Source: Erwinia sp. E_sp_B01_1
Lineage (GTDB): Bacteria; Pseudomonadota; Gammaproteobacteria; Enterobacterales; Enterobacteriaceae
Length of the DNA stretch: 64,000 nt
NCBI RefSeq assembly: GCF_036865545.1
Contig: NZ_CP142208.1
Location: 1,054,001 to 1,118,000, forward strand
Direction of reading: 5' to 3'
Every line of letters starts with the position of its first letter. The stretch's first letter is position 1. The translations under genes and the position numbers were made by a program. Shown here piece after piece: positions 1 to 7,530 of this stretch. Below the pieces are notes generated by a model. It was not told where the DNA came from, searched no databases, and was given only the letters and a program-made list of their open reading frames with translations.

Positions 1-10
1 GGGCTCAACT

Positions 11-598
11 ATGCTGTTATCCGCGTTTTCCTATATCAAAGATAAAACGGGTTACCTGCAGGAATTCATCGCCGATCCACGGAAAACGGGCACCATCGCT
101 CCCTCCTCACTGTCACTGTGTAAATCCATGTCTGATGCCGTTGACTGGAACAAGTGTGAGCGCATTGCTGAACTGGGAGCAGGGGACGGCGTCTTAACGC
201 GTCATTTACTGACAAGGATGCGACCTGATGCTGAGCTACTGGCTTTTGAAACCAACAACCGGTTTCATGCCAGGCTGGCCGCGATTGATGACCCCAGGCT
301 TCAGGTAACAGGCGCCTCTGCCGAAACGCTGTGTGGAGAATATGACGCCATTTTTTCCGGCCTGCCGCTGCTGTCGCTGCCGAAAAATGTCCGCCACGGT
401 ATCCTTGAACGTGCCGCTGCCTTACTCAGCCCCGAAGGGGTTTTTGTGCAGTTCCAGTACACTTCTCTCTCTGAACCGCTGATTTCCCAATACTTTGCCT
501 GGAACCGCCGTCGCGTGCTCTTTAATCTGCCGCCCGCCTGGGTTTACAGATGCCATTCCCTGGATAATCTGCCACCCGCTGACCTTGCCACGGACTGA
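11..598 (+). CDS. class I SAM-dependent methyltransferase, phospholipid N-methyltransferase-like
   Basis: The 195-residue protein has a glycine-rich SAM-binding motif I (ELGAGDG, residues 54-60), with an acidic residue at the end of the next strand (FETN). An IFSGLPLLSL segment follows, like the post-II motif of rRNA dimethylase and PmtA-type phospholipid methyltransferases. The N-terminus (FIADPRKTGTIAPSS) also resembles PmtA-like proteins. It is soluble with no signal peptide. The substrate cannot be read from the sequence: a lipid amine is possible, and an rRNA role is less likely because the protein is short. The start lies only 10 bases inside the window, so an upstream start cannot be excluded. 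Confidence 0.75.
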   Translation: MLLSAFSYIKDKTGYLQEFIADPRKTGTIAPSSLSLCKSMSDAVDWNKCERIAELGAGDGVLTRHLLTRMRPDAELLAFETNNRFHARLAAIDDPRLQVTGASAETLCGEYDAIFSGLPLLSLPKNVRHGILERAAALLSPEGVFVQFQYTSLSEPLISQYFAWNRRRVLFNLPPAWVYRCHSLDNLPPADLATD

Positions 599-688
599 CA
601 CACAGTTTTGTGAAGTGATTATGACGCAGGGATGGCAATCTCCGGGCAGTCTGCCAGGCTTATTGTTTACCCATAACAGGAGGAGAGA

Positions 689-919
689 ATGAGTACTGAA
701 AACGATCTGACACCCTCAAGTGATGAAGAAGTGTGCACTATCATCGGTAAAGCTGTGGTTGACCTCAGTATCACAGGGCAGCCCGTGACCAAAGCCACGC
801 TGGCTCTCAAGCTGTTAGCCATGGCCGATCAGGATGAAGATGAAGAGCGGGTATTACTTTACTGGATTGCGCGTAAGGCAATCAACCAGCCACACAGGTT
901 TGCCTCAGCAGCCTACTGA
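689..919 (+). CDS. AriR/YmgB-family biofilm connector protein (copy 1)
   Basis: This 76-residue acidic helical protein has the pattern of the YmgB/AriR family: a helix with EVCTIIGKAVVDLSITGQPVTKATLALKL, followed by a second amphipathic helix. In E. coli this family (YcgZ, YmgA, AriR) acts as small dimeric connectors. They signal through the Rcs phosphorelay to alter colanic acid, curli and acid resistance. A strong ribosome-binding site (AGGAGAG) precedes the ATG. A terminator follows at 951-982. Two more family members lie at 2600-2857 and 14597-14845. Assignment is by pattern only. Confidence 0.7.
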   Translation: MSTENDLTPSSDEEVCTIIGKAVVDLSITGQPVTKATLALKLLAMADQDEDEERVLLYWIARKAINQPHRFASAAY

Positions 920-950
920 AGGCCCGTGGCACCCGGCCCGTAGCCGCCGG

Positions 951-982
951 AAAAACGGCCCTCATGATGAGTGGCCGTTTTT
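951..982 (+). terminator. Rho-independent terminator, bidirectional
   Basis: The stem ACGGCC...GGCCGT has an inner CTCA/TGAG extension. It is flanked by an A-run on the left and a T-run on the right. It can end the AriR-like gene on the plus strand and the acyltransferase gene on the minus strand. Confidence 0.8.
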
Positions 983-989
983 GTTTCTC

Positions 990-2003
990 TCAGGTGATGC
1001 GTCGCACATAGGGAATGAGCCGCAGTAGCCAGATAATGCCCGCTGAGAGAGCAAAACAGAGCAATGCTACCAGGGGGATGGTCAGGATTGAACTGTATCC
1101 GACAAAATTCATATTCAGCAATTTCACCAAACCTTCCAGCACCATCGCATGAACGAAGAAGATCCCCAGACTGAGCCGTGACAGCACCCGGAGTGCCTTT
1201 ATTACCGATCTGTTATAGCGGAAACAGGCGTTCAGTAGCATAAAGAAGCAGGCCAGTGATACCACTACCAGCGTTGGCGCCGAGTAGAACAGGAATACGG
1301 TATTAGGGGACGCGATGGCCAGAGACAGAGAGTAGGTCATTACCGCCGTTAATACCGCTGAAAGGACAAAAACGATCGCTGAAATTGTTACTTTTGGCGT
1401 GATTTCAAAGCGACGTACAACGCCGCCAATAATATAAAAGCCGGAGAGGTAGACCACCATATCAATATTACTGGGGGCGGAGAGTACACGGTTTTCCAGC
1501 AGATTGGCTTTGGTGTTATCCAGCAGCATATAGACCGATGCCAGCACAAACCATATGGTCAGGGTATAGAGAACCCGCTGCCGGCTGCCATAAGTGATGA
1601 ACGTATTCAGCAGCGGCGTCACCAGATACAGCAGGATCATGGTGTAGATAAACCACATATGGGGATAGGCCGGGGTGCTGAGTAGCTCCAGCAGGCTCAC
1701 TGGTGCTTTGGTATTGATAATGAAGTTTGAGTAGATCAGATAGATGACAGACCAGGCGATCAGCGGAATGACCAGATCCAGCACCCGGGTTTTCAGCGTG
1801 CTGAGCAGCGACTCATCTTTATTCAGCGAAACGTAGCCTGCAATCAACAGATAAAGCGGGAAAGCAATGCGCCCAAGCGTCTCATACATTACCGAGACGG
1901 ACCAACCCATATGAAAATGTGAAAAAGGAATAGCCGCGGTGTGCAACAAAATCACAAAGAATGTTGCCAGCAGCATGAGCAGCTTAATATTGATCGTCTT
2001 CAC
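990..2003 (-). CDS. acyltransferase 3 family integral membrane protein (WecH/OafA-like)
   Basis: This hydrophobic protein of about 337 residues has roughly ten predicted membrane spans. Its N-terminal helix carries the family's conserved His (FFVILLHTAAIPF), and a KTR-type loop follows (LSTLKTRVLDLVIPLIAWSV). Family members O-acylate cell-surface glycans such as enterobacterial common antigen, O antigen or succinoglycan. The acceptor here is unknown. I prefer the GTG start at 2003 because AAGGA lies 8 bases upstream; a TTG at 2021 lacks such a site. It stands alone, ending at the bidirectional terminator shared with the AriR-like gene. Confidence 0.8.
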   Translation of the reverse strand: MKTINIKLLMLLATFFVILLHTAAIPFSHFHMGWSVSVMYETLGRIAFPLYLLIAGYVSLNKDESLLSTLKTRVLDLVIPLIAWSVIYLIYSNFIINTKAPVSLLELLSTPAYPHMWFIYTMILLYLVTPLLNTFITYGSRQRVLYTLTIWFVLASVYMLLDNTKANLLENRVLSAPSNIDMVVYLSGFYIIGGVVRRFEITPKVTISAIVFVLSAVLTAVMTYSLSLAIASPNTVFLFYSAPTLVVVSLACFFMLLNACFRYNRSVIKALRVLSRLSLGIFFVHAMVLEGLVKLLNMNFVGYSSILTIPLVALLCFALSAGIIWLLRLIPYVRRIT

Positions 2004-2118
2004 TACTTGAGTCCTTGTCAAAAAGCCTAATCTGACTCTTACTCAGATTATTGCCATCAGCCTAAAAGGTAACATATTTCCTTCACGCCGACGTATTTCC
2101 GACAAGAAAAAAGCGGGG

Positions 2119-2343
2119 TCAGGTCTGGCTCTGCTGTGCCTCTACCGTCACGGTGGAAGGGCAGCGCTCTTTTGGCTGAACAAGCCGGTATTCCGCTTTG
2201 CCCTGATGAATATAGAGGCAGGCGCGTCCCGCTTCTCCTCCATCCTGTTCCTGAGACAGCGTCAGGGTAACGGGTTCGGCCAGAACCTGAAGAGTGCTGA
2301 ACAGCGTCAGCGACAGGGTCATTATTGTGATTATTCTGTTCAT
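2119..2343 (-). CDS. small secreted or periplasmic protein of unknown function
   Basis: The 74-residue protein has a clear Sec signal peptide (MNRIITIMTLSLTLFSTLQVLA) with a probable cleavage after LA. The short mature part contains two cysteines (ACLYIH, ERCPST) that could form a disulfide. I do not recognise the family. It follows the AriR-like gene at 2600-2857 on the same strand after about 250 bases with no convincing gene, so cotranscription is possible. The ribosome-binding site is weak. Confidence 0.55.
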   Translation of the reverse strand: MNRIITIMTLSLTLFSTLQVLAEPVTLTLSQEQDGGEAGRACLYIHQGKAEYRLVQPKERCPSTVTVEAQQSQT

Positions 2344-2599
2344 ATAAGAGGGCCAGGTTAGGTAAACATGAATGCCATACTGCGGTCCCTGAGGGTTACA
2401 AAGGGCCAGTAATAAAAAACCTCGCAGGTGATGCGGGGCTTAAGACAAGCGTCTGCTGGCAATATCGGATGAAGCCTGAGGGGAGACCAGCAGAGTATTC
2501 TTATTCTGACTGGTTGTAGTAAAAAGAGTGTGAGCCGTATGGAGAAATGAACTAAAAGAGGCGGGGCGATCCGCCAGCCCCGGCTCTTCACTTTGATGA

Positions 2600-2857
2600 T
2601 CAGCTAATCAGATCGTCTTCCGTCTGATGGACTACCATCTCCAGCACATGGCGATACAGATCCAGCGTAACGATATCGCTGGTGGATTCCAGACGCTTTA
2701 ACAGTTGCGCGATGATCGCTTTATTGGTGACTGGCACGCCGCTGTGCAGGATTTCAACAATCACTGAGCCCAGAATAGCCACTTCACTTTTAGCTTCAAG
2801 CATTTCAGCTTCGAAATAATCGGTTAACGCATGCGGGGACTGTATTGCCGTGTGCAT
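2600..2857 (-). CDS. AriR/YmgB-family biofilm connector protein (copy 2)
   Basis: The 85-residue protein has the YmgB/AriR core: a long helix (EVAILGSVIVEILHSGVPVTNKAIIAQLLKRLE), then an acidic loop and a C-terminal amphipathic helix. In E. coli these proteins act through RcsC/RcsD and are repressed by the blue-light-antagonised MerR-type regulator BluR. The region upstream holds two TTGTACA palindromes, two helical turns apart, at 3041-3078. This is the motif type reported for the BluR/MlrA regulators and makes the assignment more attractive. Function here is inferred from the family. Confidence 0.75.
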   Translation of the reverse strand: MHTAIQSPHALTDYFEAEMLEAKSEVAILGSVIVEILHSGVPVTNKAIIAQLLKRLESTSDIVTLDLYRHVLEMVVHQTEDDLIS

Positions 2858-2954
2858 TCTTTATCTCCAGTTTGCCCGCCGGGACAGCGGCAGGATGCAG
2901 GTAATATGCGTGATTTTCGTTGGATAGTTTTTAATGATTTTTGAACAAAAAATT

Positions 2955-2993
2955 GCCTCAGGAAGTGGGAAACCCACTATCACTTCCTGAGGC
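2955..2993. repeat. 13-bp perfect inverted repeat with nested alternative hairpin
   Basis: GCCTCAGGAAGTG at 2955-2967 is the exact reverse complement of 2981-2993. An overlapping smaller hairpin (AGTGGG-AAA-CCCACT, 2964-2978) competes with the large stem. There is no T-tract on either side, so it is not a standard terminator. It would fall in the 5' leader of the minus-strand AriR-like mRNA if transcription starts near 3020. Confidence 0.75.
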
Positions 2994-3040
2994 CTGCAAA
3001 TGCATCATTCATTACAGCTTAGAAAGGTAGACGGTTTTTA

Positions 3041-3078
3041 AAACTTGTACAAGTTTATTTTGAAAGTTGTACAGCTTT
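3041..3078. promoter_or_regulatory. tandem TTGTACA palindromes, candidate BluR/MlrA-type (MerR-like) operator
   Basis: AAACTTGTACAAGTTT (3041-3056) is a perfect 16-bp palindrome. AAAGTTGTACAGCTTT (3063-3078) is a near copy starting 22 bases later, about two helical turns. TTGTACA elements are known at promoters bound by MlrA and its paralogue BluR, and BluR controls the ycgZ-ymgA-ariR operon in E. coli. Here the sites stand upstream of an AriR-family gene. The regulator itself is not in the window. Confidence 0.55.
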
Positions 3079-3224
3079 TTCCAGGGAAATGCGTCCGCCG
3101 TCATTCACTGAGTAAAATTTCTTAAAAAGCACCCCAAGAGGGGCATAATCACCGGAAAAATTTAACCAGCTTCAGGGAAACTTGTTAAAATTATCTTTTC
3201 GCCCCCTTTTTCATGGAAGCCCTA

Positions 3225-3419
3225 ATGACAACTGAAATTTCCCATCCCGCCAGCAGCCCAAAGCAGGCTGCCTTACAGTTGGTAATCGAGCTGGTTCGTG
3301 CTGGTAAGCTTAGCCCGATGCAGGGCGATGCTGCCAACATGATCTCGATCTATGAGCAGTTCAAAACGCATTTCGAATCCGATAAGCATAAACACAGCTC
3401 TGATTCTGCTATCTCATGA
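3225..3419 (+). CDS. small protein of unknown function
   Basis: This 64-residue soluble protein starts at an ATG with GGAAG six bases upstream; an ATG at 3213 is possible but lacks a site. It is predicted helical, with a central segment QAALQLVIELVRAGKLSPMQGDAANMISIYEQFK and a His/Ser-rich tail. I do not recognise a family. Its promoter region is shared with the divergent AriR-like gene and contains the TTGTACA palindromes, so both may respond to the same regulator. It ends just before the convergent ABC binding-protein gene. Confidence 0.6.
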   Translation: MTTEISHPASSPKQAALQLVIELVRAGKLSPMQGDAANMISIYEQFKTHFESDKHKHSSDSAIS

Positions 3420-3425
3420 CTGCCT

Positions 3426-3446
3426 GGGCGGTGTTATCGCCGCCCG
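3426..3446. terminator. possible hairpin terminator between convergent genes
   Basis: GGGCGG-TGTTAT-CGCCGCCC forms a strong stem between the small plus-strand gene and the end of the minus-strand binding-protein gene. The T-tract is poor in both directions, so this is tentative. Confidence 0.4.
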
Positions 3447-3450
3447 TTCC

Positions 3451-5028
3451 TCACAGTTTGCTGACCTGATCGTAATAGAGCATGCTGCCGCCAATTCCCT
3501 GCTGTGCCCCTTCAACGTTTTTACGCAGTCCCACCAGTTTCTGTCCCTGTAGCGTTACTACGTAAGGGGAATCCTGCTGAATTTCCGTCTGCAATTGCCT
3601 GTACAGGGCGTTGCGGGTTTTCACATCGCTTTCTGCCGCTGCTGCTCTGGTCTGCTCGCTGAGTTTCGGGATCGCCCAGCCTACCCGCCAGGCCAGAGTT
3701 TTAGGGCCGCCCTGCACGTTATAAGCGAAGGTGCTGGCATTGGTATTGGGATCGATGTAATCCGCACCCCAGTAGATAAAGATCGACTGGAAGTTTCTGC
3801 TGCGCATTTTGCCCCACAGTTCTGCTTCCGCCACCGGTTTAATCGCTATCTGAATATCCGCTTTGGCAAAGCTGGCCTGAAGAGCCTGAGCCACATCGGT
3901 ATAAGGCGGCTGATTAACAATGGTTAAGGCGAACGAGGTGCCGGGCTGAATGCCCCCTTTAGCCAGTATCGCTTTGGCTTTAGCCAGATCGTAATGGAAG
4001 GGCTGATTGTCCAGCGCGCCATCGAATCCGTTGGGTAAGAAAGCCTGATGAACCTGGTACTGTCCCTTGAGCAGATCTTTCGAAATGCTGTTGTAATCAA
4101 CCAGCCAGCGCGCGGCCTCCCACAGGGCAGGATTGCCCAAAGCAGGCTGGTTTTTGTCCTGAGTATTGAAGCCCAGATAATAGATCAGGCTGGAAGGGAA
4201 ACTGGCTACGCGGACAGAAGAGACTTTCTTCAGGGCATCAAACTGATCGGAACCCAGTTCATAAGCTACATCTGCATCACCCTGCTCTAACAACAGGCGA
4301 CGTGAACCGGGGTCCGACACGCCTTTTAAAATAATACGTTTGAGCTTTGGCGCAGTGGCGGCATTAGGGTTTTGTTCCAGCACCAGCGCCTGTTGAGGAA
4401 CATAATTTTTGATGCTGTAGGCGGCGCTGCCCGCAGAGTGAGTGCGAAGCCAGCCGTTGCCAAAGTCGCCTTTGCTGGCATGTTGTTCAGCCAGTTTACT
4501 GTCAACAATTGACGTCACGGGCGCGCTCAGCAGGCGTAAGGCCAGATCCCGCCCGATGGCTGAGGTCCAGCGGATCTCCAGCTGGTTATTGCCGTGACGG
4601 GTAAATTGCTGGTCAATATTTTCCGGCGTCCAGCCGAACTCATTGAGAATAAATGCCGGTGTTTTGTTCAGCCTGACGCCCCGCGTTAAAGAATAAATAA
4701 CGTCCTCTGCCGTCAACGGATTACCGCTGGCAAATTTTGCCCCCTCTTTAAGCGTAAACAACAGGCTGTGGTCGCTACTGCCAGGCTGCCATTGCGTGGC
4801 CAACTGTGGCACCAGCTTGCGTGGGTCATTCCGGTCAGAGTCCACCAGCTTCTGGTAAACGTTAAGCAGACTGCTGGTGCTGACGGTTTCAAAGCTTTCT
4901 GCCGGATCAAAGCTGATGATGCCATCAAGAGGGATGGCGACGATCAGGGTATCGGCTGGGGTGGCAGCCAAAGCGGGTGCCGACAGTCCCAGGGCTATGG
5001 CAACAGAAAAGGGCAGAGTTTTGAACAT
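3451..5028 (-). CDS. ABC transporter periplasmic substrate-binding protein, peptide/nickel family (paralogue A)
   Basis: The 525-residue protein has a Sec signal peptide (MFKTLPFSVAIALGLSAPALAA). Its body is a SBP_bac_5 (DppA/OppA-class) fold: SFDPAESFE near the N-terminus, FTLKEGAKFASGNPLTAEDVIYS, and the RLLLEQGDADVA motif. It should capture a peptide-like ligand in the periplasm for the adjacent permease/ATPase genes. It lies 145 bases beyond the second ATPase gene, as the last gene of the cluster. It is clearly paralogous to the protein at 8579-10147, with long shared stretches such as LLKGQ-QVHQAFLP and NQPPY-D-AQALQASFAK. The ligand is unknown. Confidence 0.88.
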   Translation of the reverse strand: MFKTLPFSVAIALGLSAPALAATPADTLIVAIPLDGIISFDPAESFETVSTSSLLNVYQKLVDSDRNDPRKLVPQLATQWQPGSSDHSLLFTLKEGAKFASGNPLTAEDVIYSLTRGVRLNKTPAFILNEFGWTPENIDQQFTRHGNNQLEIRWTSAIGRDLALRLLSAPVTSIVDSKLAEQHASKGDFGNGWLRTHSAGSAAYSIKNYVPQQALVLEQNPNAATAPKLKRIILKGVSDPGSRRLLLEQGDADVAYELGSDQFDALKKVSSVRVASFPSSLIYYLGFNTQDKNQPALGNPALWEAARWLVDYNSISKDLLKGQYQVHQAFLPNGFDGALDNQPFHYDLAKAKAILAKGGIQPGTSFALTIVNQPPYTDVAQALQASFAKADIQIAIKPVAEAELWGKMRSRNFQSIFIYWGADYIDPNTNASTFAYNVQGGPKTLAWRVGWAIPKLSEQTRAAAAESDVKTRNALYRQLQTEIQQDSPYVVTLQGQKLVGLRKNVEGAQQGIGGSMLYYDQVSKL

Positions 5029-5173
5029 GATTTGTCCTGGAAAAGGAGAGATATCAGGACTATAGGGATAATGTGACGGGGAGGAAATGCCGATTCCGGC
5101 AAGGCTTAGCTGTTAATAACAAAAGCGCGATTTGCCGGGAATGGCTGACCCGTACAGGCCAGCCAGACCAGGG

Positions 5174-5839
5174 TTAACTGACGATCACCCCACGATCCAT
5201 TCGTACTGCACGATCGCACATATGATCGATCACGTCGGGATCGTGACTGACCAGCACCATCGTCAGGTTATCCTGCTGTTTCAGACTGTTCAGCAGGTTA
5301 AGGATCTCCGCCTGCACGGACATATCCAGTGCAGAAGTGGGTTCATCCAGCAGCAGAATTTTGGGTTCCAGCAGCAGGGCACGCACGATGGCCACACGCT
5401 GACGCTGCCCCCCGGAAAGCTGATGAGGATAGCGATCGGCCATTGCCGGATCCAAACCCACATGGCGGAATCCCCGATCGATACGATCGTTAATGTCCGG
5501 CACTTTCAGCATTTTCAACGGCTCGGCCAGGGTACGGCGCAGCCTGTGCCGCGGGTGCAGAGAGGCGTAGGGATCCTGGAAGACCATCTGCACGTCACGA
5601 CGAAGTTGCCCGGTGAACGGCTTGCCTGGCTGCACCGGATGGTTGGCCAGCGACATCTCGCCCTGCCAGTTGGGATTCAGACCCGCCATGACCCACAGCA
5701 ACGAAGACTTCCCACAGCCGGAAGGGCCGACCAGACCGAAGCATTCACCGCCTTTTACCTGCAATTCAACGTTGTGGACTACGGTGCGCTGCTCATAGCC
5801 CTGACGGTGGGAAACGCTGAGGTTTTTCAGTTCAATCAT
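5174..5839 (-). CDS. ABC transporter ATP-binding protein, OppF/DppF type
   Basis: This ATPase of about 221 residues has Walker A (GPSGCGKSS), Q-loop (VFQDPYASLHPR), signature (LSGGQRQRVAIVRAL), Walker B (ILLLDEPTSALD) and the switch His (VSHD). It lacks the C-terminal extension of about 60-80 residues seen in many OppF/DppF proteins. The ATG at 5839 overlaps the end of the upstream ATPase gene by 8 bases, which implies translational coupling. It forms the nucleotide-binding heterodimer with the product of 5832-6680 and powers the importer. Confidence 0.88.
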   Translation of the reverse strand: MIELKNLSVSHRQGYEQRTVVHNVELQVKGGECFGLVGPSGCGKSSLLWVMAGLNPNWQGEMSLANHPVQPGKPFTGQLRRDVQMVFQDPYASLHPRHRLRRTLAEPLKMLKVPDINDRIDRGFRHVGLDPAMADRYPHQLSGGQRQRVAIVRALLLEPKILLLDEPTSALDMSVQAEILNLLNSLKQQDNLTMVLVSHDPDVIDHMCDRAVRMDRGVIVS

Positions 5840-6680
5840 GTTCACGCCAGGCCTCCAGTGCCGCACGGTCCAGAACCGGTAAAGGCTGGCCCTGCGTCGC
5901 CTTGCTCGGGCGGCATGACCACAATGTGCTGGTATAGGGATGGGTTGCCCTTGGCAGATCTGCCGCAGGCAGCGTATCCAGGATTTCACCCTGATACATC
6001 ACCATCACCCTTTCGCAATGCTCGGAAACCTGCTGCAAATCGTGGCTGATTAACAGCAGCCCCATATTGCGTTGCTCAACAAGGCGACGGATCAGCGCCA
6101 GCACCTGATCGCGCATGGCGTGATCAAGAGCGGAAGTAGGCTCATCCGCAATCAGGCACTGCGGATCGGCAATCAAGGCAATCGCCAGCATCACCCGCTG
6201 GCCCATGCCGCCTGAAAGCTGGTGAGGATAGCGCTGCATCAGTTGCTTAGGGTCGGGCAGACCCACCGCATCGAGCATCTCGCACACTTTTTCACTGATC
6301 TCCGCCCGGCTGAGACGGGTGTGCAGTTTCAGCGGCTCAGCGACCTGCCAGCCAATGGTACGCATGGGATTCAGGGCATATTTGGGATCCTGCATCACCA
6401 TGGCCAGTTTGCTGCCACGGAGCTGGCTCCAGCGGCGTTCGCTCAGCGTCAGGGCATTTTCACCCGCGACGTTAAGCGTTGAGGCCTGAATTTGCAGGCC
6501 CGGCGCAAGCAGGCCCATCAGGCTACGGGCAGTGAGGGACTTGCCGGAGCCGGATTCGCCTACCAGCGCCACGCGCTCACGTCCCAGCGTGAAGCTGATA
6601 TTCTTCACCAGTGGGGTGCCGGTAGCGCTGGCAATCCTCAGATTGTCCGCAAGGATAAGAGGGGGAGATTCAGTTGCCAT
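5832..6680 (-). CDS. ABC transporter ATP-binding protein, OppD/DppD type
   Basis: The ATPase has Walker A (GESGSGKSL), Q-loop (VMQDPKYALNP), signature (LSGGMGQRVMLAIAL), Walker B (CLIADEPTSALD) and the switch His (ISHDLQQ). I place the start at 6680 (MATESPPL), just inside the 3' end of the permease gene; an ATG at 6710 would extend further into it. The C-terminus ends in WREHD and lacks the cysteine cluster that binds an Fe-S centre in some DppD/OppD proteins. It pairs with the next ATPase. Confidence 0.88.
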   Translation of the reverse strand: MATESPPLILADNLRIASATGTPLVKNISFTLGRERVALVGESGSGKSLTARSLMGLLAPGLQIQASTLNVAGENALTLSERRWSQLRGSKLAMVMQDPKYALNPMRTIGWQVAEPLKLHTRLSRAEISEKVCEMLDAVGLPDPKQLMQRYPHQLSGGMGQRVMLAIALIADPQCLIADEPTSALDHAMRDQVLALIRRLVEQRNMGLLLISHDLQQVSEHCERVMVMYQGEILDTLPAADLPRATHPYTSTLWSCRPSKATQGQPLPVLDRAALEAWREHD

Positions 6681-7530
6681 TTCGGGTATCCAGTCGGTCA
6701 CGCAGGCCATCGCCCGTCAGATTAAATGCCAGGCTGGCAAACAGGATCGCACCACCGGGGGCGGCGGCTACCCACCACTGGTCGAAAATCACTTTACTGC
6801 CTTCAGCGACCATCGATCCCCACTCTGCGGTCGGCGGCTGTACGCCCATCCCCAGGAAGCCAAGACCGGCAGCGGAAAGAATGATCCCTCCGAGGCTCAG
6901 CGCCGCGCGCACCACGGCACTTGGCAGGCAAAGCGGCAGAATATGGCCGAACATCAGGCGCAGGCCGTTGATGCCCTGCATCCGGGCAGCGGCCAGATAA
7001 TCACTGCGGCGCAGCGCCAGCGTTTCAGCACGGGCCTGCCGCGCAAAGGGTGGCCAGCTGGTCAGCGCCAGCGCCAGCGCGCCATTCATCAGGCCTGGGC
7101 CAAGCATGGCGACCAGCGCCAGCGCAATGACCAGGTTAGGCAGCGACAGGAAAATATCGGTAATCCGCATCAGCACGCGTTCAGTCCAGCCGCCCACGTA
7201 GCCCGCACAAATCCCGATCAGCATTCCTACAGGAATAGTCAGCACCAGGATCAATGAAACCAGCAGCAGGGTAGGGCGTGCGCCGTAGATCACGCGGGAA
7301 AGCAGGTCGCGGCCAAAACCGTCGGTGCCAAACCAGTGTGCAGCAGAAGGCGGCAGCAGCCGGGCAGACATGGTCTGGGCATTAGGATCAAACGGGGCCA
7401 GCAGGGGGGCAAGCAGCGCCGCCAGCAGCAGAATCGCCACCAGCGTGCCGCCAATGGCCAGCGATGTCATACGGGGAAGGCGACGGCGCGGAGCAGCGGC
7501 GCTGTCGAGGTCGGTGAGATTTTGCGTCAT
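6670..7530 (-). CDS. ABC transporter permease, OppC/DppC family
   Basis: The 286-residue inner-membrane protein has an N-terminal span after a short cytoplasmic tail (SLAIGGTLVAILLLAALLAPLLAPFDP). Next is the OppC-type periplasmic motif HWFGTDGFGRDLLSRVIYGARPTL, then about five more spans with the cytoplasmic EAA loop (RAETLALRRSDYLAAARMQGINGLRLMFGHILP). The ATG overlaps the end of the preceding permease gene by 4 bases. It forms the translocation channel with the OppB-like partner. Confidence 0.9.
   Translation of the reverse strand: MTQNLTDLDSAAAPRRRLPRMTSLAIGGTLVAILLLAALLAPLLAPFDPNAQTMSARLLPPSAAHWFGTDGFGRDLLSRVIYGARPTLLLVSLILVLTIPVGMLIGICAGYVGGWTERVLMRITDIFLSLPNLVIALALVAMLGPGLMNGALALALTSWPPFARQARAETLALRRSDYLAAARMQGINGLRLMFGHILPLCLPSAVVRAALSLGGIILSAAGLGFLGMGVQPPTAEWGSMVAEGSKVIFDQWWVAAAPGGAILFASLAFNLTGDGLRDRLDTRNGN

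Larger units (their letters stand above)
2858..3224. other. divergent intergenic region with palindromes
   Basis: No gene is supported in this stretch of about 365 bases between the divergent AriR-like gene and a small plus-strand frame. It holds a 13-bp inverted repeat at 2955-2993 and two TTGTACA palindromes at 3041-3056 and 3063-3078, listed separately. It is AT-rich near the palindromes, as expected of a regulatory region. Confidence 0.6.

Noticed and set aside
2358-2591. A 77-codon minus-strand frame between two small genes
   Set aside because: There is no ribosome site, no recognisable domain and an odd composition. I see no evidence that it is translated.
5132-6049. A 305-codon open frame opposite the importer ATPase genes
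   Set aside because: It is the mirror of well-supported ATPase genes with all ABC motifs on the other strand. Its translation is low in recognisable motifs and has no ribosome site.
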